Shown: piece by piece, positions 42,860-51,968 of the stretch
Layout: the number at the start of each line of letters is the position of its first letter
How positions within the stretch are numbered: position 1 is the stretch's first letter
Source: Fructilactobacillus ixorae
Lineage (GTDB): Bacteria > Bacillota > Bacilli > Lactobacillales > Lactobacillaceae
Assembly (NCBI RefSeq): GCF_024029915.1
Contig: NZ_CP097478.1
Location: 1,054,001 to 1,118,000 of the forward strand
Direction of reading: 5' to 3'
Length of the DNA: 64,000 bases
The notes under the pieces: model-generated
The model's database searches: none
Seen by the model: the letters and a program-made list of their open reading frames with translations, nothing else
What the model was told of the DNA's origin: nothing
Position numbers and translations under genes: made by a program

Positions 42860-43657
42860 TTATTTAGTTCGTGACGCGATTTCCACTTCAATGTGATAAT
42901 CCGCGGCTTTTTCCATGATTCCACGCCGGCCAAGGAGTTTAAACTTCCCCCCGGTCAGGTAGGCGGCGGCTAAAAAGATTTCAACGTGGGCGGCATCAAC
43001 CTCGGCAATCGCCTGTAACCCAACCTGGGTAATCGTGCCCACTGGTTGAGCTTCGGCCTGGTTCACACCCGCATACACCACGTGCTGGCCGTCTTTAAAC
43101 TGCATATCAAAATACGGTAGTAACGTTCCACTGCCGATCGCATTCACCTGGTTACCGGTTTGCAAGCGTTGTTTTAACTCCCGGTCGCTCACCCCCGCGT
43201 AGTCCGCCGTCATCAAGCCATGATTAAGCAACTGCCCCGCTAGCTGGTTGATAAACTGTTGCTCAGTCGGTGTCGATACCAACTTGCCGGGCATGGTTTT
43301 GCGGTTGTCATAAATTCCGTTAGCCGGAATGTTTCTGACTTTAGGGGCCGTTGTCGCTGTTTGGGCTTGGGGTTTAATGTGTAACAGGCGGTAAATCCAC
43401 GGAGTCAGGTCCAACCGCGAGGTCCGATTCGTGAAGTAATAAATGGTATTTAAATACAAGAAATACGCTAACACTATCGTAACTACCAACAGAAGCACGC
43501 CTCGCGTCCAAAATCCATTGGCTAAAAAGCGATAGGTAATGTAAGCCAGGTAAAGTTCCCCTAAAAACGAAAGTACGTCGTACAGGCGCCCCTTCGTTTT
43601 CGGTTCGATATTAATGTAACCGAGCCAGGAATTAATCGCATCGAGAAAAGTGAACAT
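42860..43657 (-). CDS. Uncharacterised membrane protein with C-terminal soluble domain
   Basis: 265 residues. Two to three N-terminal spans (about 26-95) and a 150-residue soluble domain. I do not recognise a domain. It starts 3 nt after the Gln/Thr-rich membrane protein, so the pair is cotranslated and probably acts together at the envelope. A family of such lactobacillar membrane proteins may exist but I cannot name it with certainty. Confidence 0.75.
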   Translation of the reverse strand: MFTFLDAINSWLGYINIEPKTKGRLYDVLSFLGELYLAYITYRFLANGFWTRGVLLLVVTIVLAYFLYLNTIYYFTNRTSRLDLTPWIYRLLHIKPQAQTATTAPKVRNIPANGIYDNRKTMPGKLVSTPTEQQFINQLAGQLLNHGLMTADYAGVSDRELKQRLQTGNQVNAIGSGTLLPYFDMQFKDGQHVVYAGVNQAEAQPVGTITQVGLQAIAEVDAAHVEIFLAAAYLTGGKFKLLGRRGIMEKAADYHIEVEIASRTK

Positions 43658-43660
43658 CTG

Positions 43661-44125
43661 TTACCGCCCCCCTTCTGACTGTTGACTACCATTCGTGGTA
43701 TTCGTCTGTCCCGTTGAGTTCGAATTCTCCTGATTATTCGTGGTTCCGGTCGTAGTTCCGTTTCCAGTAGTTGGTTTTGAATCCGATTTTTGTCCCTCCG
43801 GTTGCTGATTAGTTGTGGTCGTTGCCTGGTCCTGGGACTGCTTTGGTTGGTCTTGGTTGCCCGTTTGCTCCGTCTGCTTTGGTTGTTCGTTTGCATTAGT
43901 TTGATCAGTCTTTTGATCCGAATTCTGCTTGTTTTCCTGGTTCTGTTGCTCGGTGGGCGTTTGCTGTTGCTCATCCTTTTGCTTCGTTGGTTCTGATTTA
44001 TGGTCAGTGACCTTAACCCCTTCACGCGTATTGGTAACTTGATTTGTAACCACGTTCGTTGCCCCTAAGGCCAAGCAAATGGCAAAGATTGCAAACGGCG
44101 TGATCAACGGTGGCACCCGATTCAT
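43661..44125 (-). CDS. Membrane-anchored Gln/Thr/Asn-rich low-complexity protein
   Basis: 154 residues: one N-terminal span (about 5-27), then about 120 residues of low-complexity Q/T/N/E/K sequence. No LPxTG end. It probably reaches into the cell wall like a linker. The ATG at 44125 has AAAGGAG 9 nt upstream; the ATG three codons earlier touches the site. It is coupled to the next gene (3 nt). Confidence 0.75.
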   Translation of the reverse strand: MNRVPPLITPFAIFAICLALGATNVVTNQVTNTREGVKVTDHKSEPTKQKDEQQQTPTEQQNQENKQNSDQKTDQTNANEQPKQTEQTGNQDQPKQSQDQATTTTNQQPEGQKSDSKPTTGNGTTTGTTNNQENSNSTGQTNTTNGSQQSEGGR

Positions 44126-44176
44126 AAACCTCATCTCCTTTATCCCCTAGTATCGCAAATTGGGGTTAAGAATTAC

Positions 44177-44758
44177 TTAATCGTTGCTTAATTTTTCAAT
44201 AATTTGGGCTAACTGCTGGGTCGTCTGTTCCCAGTCCTGGTTGGGAACGTAAATGCCCGTTTGTTGCAGGGCGCGGGGCAATGCCAAGTCCCGTTGGGTT
44301 TCGGCACTATGTAACCGGGCTTGGACCGCGGCGGGTGTATCCCCCCGTTTGAGCATTCGTGACCGCAGTTGCTGGGGATCTGGAACCGCGAGGTAAATCA
44401 CCACTGCCTGGTCGCCCAAGCGTTGCTGGTAAGTTGTCGCTCCCTTCGTGTCAAGTACAATCGAAGCGATAGAATGCTGCTGCCAGGCCCTCTCCACCCC
44501 ATCCCATGAGGAACCATACCGGTTTCCGGCGTACTGAACATCCTCTAAAAGGTCAAGCGCGGCAAAGCTAGCTGGGGTTTCAAAGTAATAATCGACCCCG
44601 TCTTGTTCCTGGGCGCGGGGAGCTCGCGTCGTATGGGTAATGATTGGAGGAATGCCATAGGTCGTTTCTAAGTAGTCCTGCACGGTGGTTTTGCCCGCCC
44701 CAGCTGGACCAGTGATCACAATGATGTGTCGTTCTGTGCTTGATTGTCCTCGTTTCAT
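44177..44758 (-). CDS. Guanylate-kinase family protein (paralogue)
   Basis: 193 residues. P-loop ITGPAGAGKTT and the GMP-site block HTTRAPRAQEQDGVDYYF are those of guanylate kinase. It differs from housekeeping Gmk by an altered lid and by its context: it overlaps the antiporter stop by 4 nt. It could phosphorylate GMP or bind a nucleotide regulatorily. Probably a second copy; the essential gmk would be elsewhere. Confidence 0.8.
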   Translation of the reverse strand: MKRGQSSTERHIIVITGPAGAGKTTVQDYLETTYGIPPIITHTTRAPRAQEQDGVDYYFETPASFAALDLLEDVQYAGNRYGSSWDGVERAWQQHSIASIVLDTKGATTYQQRLGDQAVVIYLAVPDPQQLRSRMLKRGDTPAAVQARLHSAETQRDLALPRALQQTGIYVPNQDWEQTTQQLAQIIEKLSND

Positions 44759-45912
44759 TCCCGGGACCTCCGTTTCTCGTTCCCCGCTTTTTTAAGACCC
44801 CACTTTAACATAATTGGTGACAAAATGGTGGTTAAAATTACAACGAAAATAATTTCTGAGTACAGGTGATTTGATAATAAGTGGGTGCTGAGCCCCACTT
44901 GGGCTACAATGAGAGCCATTTCCCCACGCGAAACCATCCCGGCTCCGATCACGTTGCTATCCTGCCAACTAAAACCGAGCGCCCGGGCGCCGAGGCCACA
45001 ACCAACCCACTTGGTTAACAGAGCGACGACGGTCAGTAAGATGACAATTAGCCACCCCTGCCAGCTGGTCACTAGCTTTAACTCAAGCCCGACGGACACA
45101 AAGAAAATCGGAATCAATAAGGCATAGCCAATGATATTGGTGCTCCGTTCGATGGTCGATCGGGCGGGCGTAAAGCCCACGGCAATCCCGGCAAAGAAGG
45201 CCCCGAGAACGGAACTCAAGTGACAAACTTCCGCCAGTTCAGCGAGTGAGAAACAGAGCACGATCCCGATGATGGCCAGCGCAATCTCATCGTTAAAGTG
45301 CATCCCAATTTTAATGATCTCTGGTACAATCCATTTCACCATAACCACTAAGAACAGGAGGTAGAGAACTTGTAAGCCGATGATAACGGCCAGGTTGCCC
45401 CCGCTCGTGAAGAAGCTGGTAAACAGACTTAACAATACAATTGAAATCACGTCATCAACCACGGCGGCCCCTAAGATGACCGCTCCGGCAACCGTTTGCA
45501 GCTTGCCGTATTCTTGTAACACGGCCACGCTAATTGAAACGGAAGTGGCGGCAAAAATGACCCCCCAGAAGAGGGATTCAACCATGCCCTGGTGAAATAA
45601 CATTCCCATCCCAAAGAAGACCACCAGGGGGAGCACGACCCCACACACGGCAATCCCCGTGGCAGAGACCAGGTACTTCTTCACCTGTTTAAAGTCACAC
45701 TCCAAACCGGCCAAAAACATTAACAAAATAATTCCTAAGTCCGCGCTCACCGATAAAATTTCGTTCAGCTTGACCCAGTTTAACAACGCCGGTCCAATCA
45801 CGATCCCAGCGATAATCTGCCCCACCACACTGGGCAGGCCAATGCGACTCGCCAAGTAGCCAAATAACAGGGCGGCAACTAATACCATCCAGATGCTACC
45901 TAAGTATTCCAT
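44755..45912 (-). CDS. Na+/H+ antiporter (NapA/CPA2 type)
   Basis: 385 residues, about 12 spans, with the ion-site VVDDVISIVLL and the start VGQIIAGIVIGPALLN. No RCK domain. It resembles enterococcal NapA. Its stop overlaps the start of the guanylate-kinase-like gene (ATGA), so the two are cotranslated. Confidence 0.85.
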   Translation of the reverse strand: MEYLGSIWMVLVAALLFGYLASRIGLPSVVGQIIAGIVIGPALLNWVKLNEILSVSADLGIILLMFLAGLECDFKQVKKYLVSATGIAVCGVVLPLVVFFGMGMLFHQGMVESLFWGVIFAATSVSISVAVLQEYGKLQTVAGAVILGAAVVDDVISIVLLSLFTSFFTSGGNLAVIIGLQVLYLLFLVVMVKWIVPEIIKIGMHFNDEIALAIIGIVLCFSLAELAEVCHLSSVLGAFFAGIAVGFTPARSTIERSTNIIGYALLIPIFFVSVGLELKLVTSWQGWLIVILLTVVALLTKWVGCGLGARALGFSWQDSNVIGAGMVSRGEMALIVAQVGLSTHLLSNHLYSEIIFVVILTTILSPIMLKWGLKKAGNEKRRSRE

Positions 45913-46058
45913 CGTTACTCCATTCTTTGCTTAAAAATTCATTCTACTTACTATTTTACACACTTTTTTTCGATTTGGGTACTTCGTTGCTCCTAAGGTG
46001 TCGACCGCCAGTAATCGTGGTATGATGAGGATAAACTAAGCAAAGCAGGTGGAAGAAC

Positions 46059-46964
46059 ATGCAAACAGGTACGAAAATTATTACCCTCGACAACGGTTAC
46101 CATTTATGGACCAACACCCAGGGCACGGGCACGATTCACTTACTGGCCCTCCACGGTGGTCCCGGCGGAACCCACGAATACTGGGAAGACACGGCCCAAC
46201 AGTTACACAAACAGGGGTTAGACGTTCAGGTGCATATGTACGATCAACTCGGATCATGGTACTCCGATACTCCAGATTGGGACGATCCAGACGTTGCCAA
46301 GCGCATCCAAACCTACGATTACTATGTCGATGAGGTGGAAGAAGTCCGGCAAAAACTGGGGCTTGATCAGTTTTATCTAATTGGTCAATCCTGGGGAGGC
46401 GCCCTCGTCCAAATGTACGCGGCCAAATACGGAGACCATTTAAAGGGTGCCATCATCTCATCCATGGTTGATCGGATTAGCGATTACACGGATCACCTAG
46501 CTGAGCTTCGTAAAACCGCCCTGACCCCCGATGAACTCGCCTACATGCAACAGTGTGAAGCGACCAATGACTATGATAACGACCGTTACCAGGCCTTAGT
46601 GACCCGGCTCAACGAGGAATACGTGGACCGCAAGCAACCGGCCGCAATTGCCCACTTGATCAATCCGATGAGTGTCCCGTTGTACCACGCCTTTCAGGGT
46701 GACAACGAGTTCGTAATCACCGGCAAGCTCAAGGACTGGAACTTCACGGATCACCTGCAAGACATTCACGTCCCCACCCTTGTAACCTTTGGTGAACACG
46801 AAACGATGCCCCTGGCTACGGGACAGCGCATGGCCAGCATGATTCCCCACGCTCGCTTTGCCTCCACGCCCAATGGGGGACATCACCACATGATTGATAA
46901 TGCACCCGTGTACTACGATCACCTGGCCAGCTTCCTTCGCGACGTCGAAACCGGTCAATTCTAA
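46059..46964 (+). CDS. pepI: Proline iminopeptidase PepI
   Basis: 301 residues, alpha/beta hydrolase. HGGPGG oxyanion site, nucleophile GQSWGG (Ser111), and final His in NGGHHHM. The acid is GEHET, where Glu stands in the usual Asp position, a variant seen in some lactobacilli. It removes N-terminal proline from short peptides. A TGG-TATGAT extended -10 lies upstream and AGGTGG before the ATG. Confidence 0.9.
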   Translation: MQTGTKIITLDNGYHLWTNTQGTGTIHLLALHGGPGGTHEYWEDTAQQLHKQGLDVQVHMYDQLGSWYSDTPDWDDPDVAKRIQTYDYYVDEVEEVRQKLGLDQFYLIGQSWGGALVQMYAAKYGDHLKGAIISSMVDRISDYTDHLAELRKTALTPDELAYMQQCEATNDYDNDRYQALVTRLNEEYVDRKQPAAIAHLINPMSVPLYHAFQGDNEFVITGKLKDWNFTDHLQDIHVPTLVTFGEHETMPLATGQRMASMIPHARFASTPNGGHHHMIDNAPVYYDHLASFLRDVETGQF

Positions 46965-46978
46965 CGCAACATCCAACT

Positions 46979-47016
46979 AAAAAGGCCTAACAGCATTCAT
47001 GCTGTTAGGCCTTTTT
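46979..47016. terminator. Convergent terminator
   Basis: AAAAAGGCCTAACAGCA...TGCTGTTAGGCCTTTTT between pepI and add. Confidence 0.93.
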
Positions 47017-47034
47017 GCTTCTGACGGCTAATCC

Positions 47035-48054
47035 TCATTCGTCCGCTTCAAACGCTGTGATGTGCTCCAGCAACGTCGCTTTCTTTGCCGGAGCTGCAAA
47101 CGAATGCCGGATCGCCGTTTGATTACACCGGCGCAACTGCTCCTTGGTTAACCCGTTGTGTTGGGCCAGTTGGAAGTATTCTTCCGTGAGGGTCGTGTCT
47201 GAGACCGTGCGGTTATCAGTATTGATGCAGAGGGCTTGACCCTGCCCTAACCACCGCTGCAACGGATAGTCCTCAATCCGGGCCAGGTTCCCCGTTTGAC
47301 AGTTACTGGTGGGACAGCCTTCAATACAAATGTGCCGGTCAGCTAATAACCGTTCCACGGTTTCATCACCGTTCGCCGCGATGCCGTGCCCAATTCGCTG
47401 GCTCCCCGCCTGCACTGCTTCTACCACGTTGTGGGCGCAACCACACTCACCCGCGTGCAGGGTCAGTTGGACGCCTAAATCGGCGACGGCCGCCTGTAAC
47501 GTGTCCTCGTATTCTGGAACATAATCATCAGCTTCCGGCCCGGCAAGGTCAATCCCAACGAGCTGATCACGAACCTCCTCCAGTTGCTCAAAGTCGTGGT
47601 GCACTGCCGAACCAGCCTTTGTCCGCATGCCACACACAATCAAATTCCCCGTAATTCCATAGGTTCGCTCCCCTTCAGCAATTCCCGCGGCCACCGCTTG
47701 CACTGCTTCTGGAATGGTAAGTTGCCCCTGGGTTGATAAGCTCGGTGCAAACCGCAACTCGATGTAACAAACTCCGTCTTGATGGGCCTGTTCCATCACG
47801 TCATACGCGGCGCGTTGTAGCGCCGGAACCGTTTGTAAAAACGGCAGCACAAAGTCAAAGGTTTGGAGATATTCGCTTAAATCACGACATTGCCGTGGTC
47901 CCACCATCTTGCGGGTTAATTCCATCAAATTGGATTCAACTGCCATCCCCTGACTGCGGGCAATTTGCCGTAACGTATGGGGGCGAATGGAGCCATCTAG
48001 GTGACAATGAAGTTCGGCTTTGGGGAATCTTTGGATCTCAGCTCGAGTTAACAT
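47035..48054 (-). CDS. add: Adenosine deaminase
   Basis: 339 residues. Metal and substrate motifs HCHLDGSIRP, LHAGECG and INTDN are present. It deaminates adenosine to inosine in purine salvage. AAGGAGG precedes the ATG. Its promoter carries a palindrome (48082-48098). Confidence 0.93.
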   Translation of the reverse strand: MLTRAEIQRFPKAELHCHLDGSIRPHTLRQIARSQGMAVESNLMELTRKMVGPRQCRDLSEYLQTFDFVLPFLQTVPALQRAAYDVMEQAHQDGVCYIELRFAPSLSTQGQLTIPEAVQAVAAGIAEGERTYGITGNLIVCGMRTKAGSAVHHDFEQLEEVRDQLVGIDLAGPEADDYVPEYEDTLQAAVADLGVQLTLHAGECGCAHNVVEAVQAGSQRIGHGIAANGDETVERLLADRHICIEGCPTSNCQTGNLARIEDYPLQRWLGQGQALCINTDNRTVSDTTLTEEYFQLAQHNGLTKEQLRRCNQTAIRHSFAAPAKKATLLEHITAFEADE

Positions 48055-48081
48055 CTTACTTCCTCCTTAGAACAACGTTTG

Positions 48082-48124
48082 CATAAATTGCATTTATGTT
48101 ACCGGATTCCAGCATTAAATGCAA
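48082..48124 (-). promoter_or_regulatory. add promoter with palindrome
   Basis: On the minus strand TTGCAT (48119-48124), 17-bp spacer, TAACAT (48096-48101). A perfect CATAAAT-TGC-ATTTATG palindrome (48082-48098) starts within the -10 and covers +1; it is a likely operator. Confidence 0.55.
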
Positions 48125-48146
48125 CTTGCCTTAAGCGCTGCTCACC

Positions 48147-48183
48147 AAAAAAGGGCGAACCTTCGTGCGGGTTCACCCTTTTT
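48147..48183 (-). terminator. Terminator of the ABC-F gene
   Basis: On the minus strand AAAGGGTGAACC...GGTTCGCCCTTTTTT, after the ABC-F stop. Confidence 0.85.
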
Positions 48184-48192
48184 CCATTCGGT

Positions 48193-49734
48193 TTAGTGCA
48201 AACTAAGTTTTTCCACGTCAATCGTTTTATCGGCCAGTCCGGAAGCAAAGCTCGCCTCGTGACTCACGATGATTGCATTACCGGGGAAGCGTTTGATGGC
48301 AGCCTGCAGGGCGGCCTTCGTTTCATCATCCAAGTGGTTAGATGGTTCATCCAAAATTAAGAAGTTACTCGGGACAAATTCCATTAATGCCAGCTTGACC
48401 TTCACCTGTTCCCCTCCAGAGAGGGTTCCAATCGGCTTAAAGGCGTTGGCCGTGTCCAACCCGACTTGGGCTAACTTGCTCCGAATTTCCTTTTGGGTCA
48501 GCTTCGGATACTGATCCTGAATCAGCTGCATCGGCTTTTGGTTCGGATCATCCCAGACCAGGTCCTGACTAAAGTAATTTACCTTGGCCGAGGGGGAAAA
48601 CTCGGCCGAACCCCCGAGCGCCGGAATAATGCCGAGAATACTTTTAATTAGCGTCGACTTTCCCACTCCGTTAAAGCCTTGTAAAACCACCTTTTGATCC
48701 GTGTCCACGGAGAAGGTCACCGGTTCTAGCAAGGGGGCGTCATACCCCACGGATAGTTGCTTTACCACTAGTGCATTTTGCGAACCGGTCTCTGAATACG
48801 GAAAGTCAAATTCGGCTTGAATGTTGTTCTTCGGCGGTTCAATCACGTCCATCCGGTCCAACATCTTTTCCCGGGACTTCGCCATCGTCGATCGACTACC
48901 GGCCTTGTTCTTTTGAATGAACTTCTTGGCCTTCTCAATCTCAACCTGTTGCTTTTCGTACTCACGTTGCTGGGTCTTTTCCTTTTCATCCCGTTGCCGC
49001 ATCGCTGCTTTAAAGTCGCCCCGGTACTTCGTAATCTTCCCGAAGGCGAGGTTAATGATGCAGTTCGTGACGGGTTCTAAAAAGTCGTAATCATGGGAAA
49101 TAATCAGGGCAGCGCCGTCAAAGTCGTTCAGATAGTCCTCCAACCACTTGATGTGGGCGGTATCAAGGTAGTTGGTCGGCTCATCTAAGAGTAAGACGTC
49201 GGGATGTTCCAGAATCAACTTGGCAAGAATGATCTTAGACCGTTGTCCCCCACTCATCGTTGCGATTTCTTGTGCTCGCCCCAGATCATCCAGGCCGAGC
49301 CCCGTAATTACTTGTTCAACGCGGGTTTCAACGTCGTAAAACCCGTTGGCATCGAGTTGCCCGGACAAGCGGGCCGCTTTCTCCATCAAGCGTTCGTCCA
49401 TCGTTTCAGCATACTCGGTGTATAACTCCGTCATTCGTTCGTTCATGGCGTACAAATCGGAAAAGGCGGTGTGGAGGAAATCAATCAGGGTCATCCCCTT
49501 GGGAATATCAACGTACTGGTCTAAGTACCCAACCTTCGTCCCCTTTTGCCACTGGACGGAGCCCGTCACCGGCAGTTCCTGCCCGGTCAAAATTTTGATC
49601 AGCGTCGATTTGCCAACCCCATTTTGCCCGACGACCCCCATGTGTTCGCCCTTATTTAATTGAAAGTTGGCATTCGAATACAGTTGCTTATCTGCAAAAC
49701 TCATGCTCAAATTGGATACTTCTAAAAGTGCCAT
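48193..49734 (-). CDS. ABC-F family ATPase
   Basis: 513 residues with two ABC modules and no membrane span: Walker A GQNGVGKST and GFNGVGKST, signatures SGGQRSK and SGGEQVK, Walker B LLLDEPTNYLD and LILDEPSNHLD. The inter-domain linker (RSTMAKSREKMLDRMD) is the part that enters the ribosome E/P site. It fits YkpA/YbiT-like housekeeping ABC-F factors; a resistance role is not indicated. Confidence 0.9.
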   Translation of the reverse strand: MALLEVSNLSMSFADKQLYSNANFQLNKGEHMGVVGQNGVGKSTLIKILTGQELPVTGSVQWQKGTKVGYLDQYVDIPKGMTLIDFLHTAFSDLYAMNERMTELYTEYAETMDERLMEKAARLSGQLDANGFYDVETRVEQVITGLGLDDLGRAQEIATMSGGQRSKIILAKLILEHPDVLLLDEPTNYLDTAHIKWLEDYLNDFDGAALIISHDYDFLEPVTNCIINLAFGKITKYRGDFKAAMRQRDEKEKTQQREYEKQQVEIEKAKKFIQKNKAGSRSTMAKSREKMLDRMDVIEPPKNNIQAEFDFPYSETGSQNALVVKQLSVGYDAPLLEPVTFSVDTDQKVVLQGFNGVGKSTLIKSILGIIPALGGSAEFSPSAKVNYFSQDLVWDDPNQKPMQLIQDQYPKLTQKEIRSKLAQVGLDTANAFKPIGTLSGGEQVKVKLALMEFVPSNFLILDEPSNHLDDETKAALQAAIKRFPGNAIIVSHEASFASGLADKTIDVEKLSLH

Positions 49735-49793
49735 TAATCTCCCTCATATTCCGTGTTTTAATCCATAACTCCTACAATAGCATTTGGCCTAAT

Positions 49794-49822
49794 TTGGAGT
49801 CAATCCATATTAATGTTATACT
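49794..49822 (+). promoter_or_regulatory. Promoter of the VOC-permease unit
   Basis: TTGGAG (49794-49799), 17-bp spacer, TATACT (49817-49822). Confidence 0.65.
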
Positions 49823-49854
49823 GGTATGTATCATTTTGAAAGGAGTTGAAATAT

Positions 49855-50238
49855 TTGCGCGTACGAGACGTCGATCAAGTGGTGGTCACGGTTGATGAAC
49901 TGGAAGCCGCCCTGCGGTTTTACCACGAAGTTCTAGACCTCCCCTTACTAAAGGAAACCGCTGATCAGCTGTTATTCCAGCTCGGAAAACAAACCCTAGT
50001 TTGCCAACTCCCGAGTGCTTCAGGACTCACTGCTGCTCATCCCACGGCCGGTTCAACGGCCTTTAGCATTTTAACTAAGGATTCCTTAGCCACGATTCAA
50101 GCGCACCTAGCCAACTACTTCATTGACATCGTCGCCGGTCCCATCGAACGGCAAACTGCTAAACACGAGGTCCACTCCTTGTTCATTAAGGATCCCGCTG
50201 GTAACCTACTGGAAATTAAAGAATACCAATCGAATTAA
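49855..50238 (+). CDS. VOC-fold (glyoxalase/bleomycin resistance-like) protein
   Basis: 127 residues with a repeated beta-alpha-beta-beta-beta half (DVDQVVVTVDELEAALRFYHEVL and DPAGNLLEIKEY). Metal ligands are not all clear. Two TTG starts are possible; TTG at 49855 has AAAGGAG 9 nt ahead, while TTG at 49846 touches it. Function unknown; it is followed by a permease gene after 35 nt. Confidence 0.78.
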   Translation: MRVRDVDQVVVTVDELEAALRFYHEVLDLPLLKETADQLLFQLGKQTLVCQLPSASGLTAAHPTAGSTAFSILTKDSLATIQAHLANYFIDIVAGPIERQTAKHEVHSLFIKDPAGNLLEIKEYQSN

Positions 50239-50273
50239 CGTTTTGTTTTAAAGAAAGGATTTCTTCAAACTTT

Positions 50274-51890
50274 ATGGAAAAAAACACTACTAAAGTCAAA
50301 AAGACAAAAATGTCCTTATTTAGTGTAGTGATGTTAGCCCTGAGTTCCATCATTGGTTCTGGGTGGCTCTTTGGATCCTGGGAAGCTGCTAAAATCTCTG
50401 GTCCAGCAGCCATTATTTCCTGGATCATCGGCGCCATCGTAATTGGTTCAATCGCCTACATCTACATTGAATTAGGAACCATGTTCCCCGAAAGTGGGGG
50501 AATGAGTAAGTACGCCGGTTACACCCACGGTCCACTGCTCGGATTCATTGCCTCCTGGGCCAACTGGGTCTCCTTGGTTACCCTGTTACCAATCGAAGCG
50601 GTGGCCGCTGTGCAATACATGAGCTCCTGGCCCTGGAGTTGGTCCAAATGGACCCACGGCTTTGTTGCCAACGGAACGGTGACCACCCTCGGGTTATTCG
50701 CCGTCTTCGTTTTCATCTTGATCTTTACACTCTTAAACTACTGGTCGGTAAACCTGTTAACGCGGTTTACCAGTCTGACTTCGATCTTTAAGCTCGTGGT
50801 GCCAACCGTGACGATCATCATGCTACTCGTTTCTGGGTTCCACGCCGGCAACTTTACTAATCCGAAGTTTGGCGGTTTCTTACCTTACGGAACTGCTCCA
50901 ATCTTTGCTGCAACGACGGTCTCCGGGATTATCTTCTCCTACAACGCCTTTCAAACGGTGATTAACGTGGGCGACGAAATCACTAACCCGAAGAAAAACA
51001 TCTGGCGGGGAATCGTGATTGCCCTCTTAGTTAGTATCGTAATCTACGTAATGCTCCAATTTACCTTCATCGGGGCCATCAAACCTTCGATGTTAGCACA
51101 AGTTGGTTGGCACGGAATTAACTTTGAATCCCCCTTCGCTGACCTGGCCATCATGCTAAACATTCACTGGTTAGTGATTCTCTTGTACCTGGATGCCTTT
51201 GTTTCGCCGTTTGGGACCGGAGTTTCCTTCGTTGCCTCAACTAGTCGGACACTGGCCGCCATGACGCAAACCGGTCACTTACCGAAGTTCTTAGGGAAAA
51301 TGGACCAGAAATGGGGAACTCCTCGGATTGCCATGATTGCCAACTGGATTATCAGTTGTATCCTGGTTTCCGTCTTTAAAAACTGGGCCGTCTTAGCTAG
51401 TGTAATTTCTACTTCCACTTTGATTGCCTACCTGACGGGTCCGGTGACCTTGGTGGCCCTCCGGCGCCATGCTCCCGAATTCAAACGGCCCGTGCGGATT
51501 AACATTGCCAACCTTGTGGCTCCGGTTGCCTTCGTGCTCGCTAGTTTAGCGATTTACTGGGCAATGTGGCCAACCACGGTGGAAGTAATCCTCGTGATCG
51601 CCCTCGGGTTGCCATTCTACTTCTTCTATGAAGGAAAGCTGAACTGGAAGGATTCGAAAAAGAAGTTCAACGGTAGTCTCTGGATGCTCGTTTACCTAGT
51701 CTTCATGTCGTTCTTCTCGTACATCGGTTCTACGCCATTCCATGGTCAAAACTGGGTGCACTATCCATTTGACTTCGTGATTATCATCGTCGCATCCCTC
51801 TTGTTCTACTTCTGGGGTGTTAACAGTTACCAAAACACCGATGAAATGACCCATGCTAAGCAAGTTAACGACAAAGTAAAACCAAATTAA
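50274..51890 (+). CDS. APC-family amino acid permease
   Basis: 538 residues with 12-14 spans. The SSIIGSGWLFGSWEAAK start is like the YveA-type aspartate/glutamate group of APC transporters, an uncertain assignment. The only visible ribosome site, AAAGGA, is about 14 nt before the ATG, longer than usual. A 13-bp hairpin without T run follows the gene. Confidence 0.8.
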   Translation: MEKNTTKVKKTKMSLFSVVMLALSSIIGSGWLFGSWEAAKISGPAAIISWIIGAIVIGSIAYIYIELGTMFPESGGMSKYAGYTHGPLLGFIASWANWVSLVTLLPIEAVAAVQYMSSWPWSWSKWTHGFVANGTVTTLGLFAVFVFILIFTLLNYWSVNLLTRFTSLTSIFKLVVPTVTIIMLLVSGFHAGNFTNPKFGGFLPYGTAPIFAATTVSGIIFSYNAFQTVINVGDEITNPKKNIWRGIVIALLVSIVIYVMLQFTFIGAIKPSMLAQVGWHGINFESPFADLAIMLNIHWLVILLYLDAFVSPFGTGVSFVASTSRTLAAMTQTGHLPKFLGKMDQKWGTPRIAMIANWIISCILVSVFKNWAVLASVISTSTLIAYLTGPVTLVALRRHAPEFKRPVRINIANLVAPVAFVLASLAIYWAMWPTTVEVILVIALGLPFYFFYEGKLNWKDSKKKFNGSLWMLVYLVFMSFFSYIGSTPFHGQNWVHYPFDFVIIIVASLLFYFWGVNSYQNTDEMTHAKQVNDKVKPN

Positions 51891-51901
51891 AATCACAAGT
51901 A

Positions 51902-51934
51902 GAATGGCATGGGAATTTAACTCCCATGCCATTC
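51902..51934 (+). other. 13-bp perfect hairpin without T tail
   Basis: GAATGGCATGGGA-7 nt-TCCCATGCCATTC after the permease stop, followed by TTCAAC. It may be a weak terminator, an mRNA 3'-end stabiliser or a processing site. Confidence 0.55.
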
Positions 51935-51968
51935 TTCAACTCACTTGAAACGGAGGGAGGAGCGCTTA

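Noticed and set aside
43561..44025. Arg/Gln-rich frame overlapping the two envelope genes
   Set aside because: Out-of-register reading of the low-complexity gene; no ribosome site.
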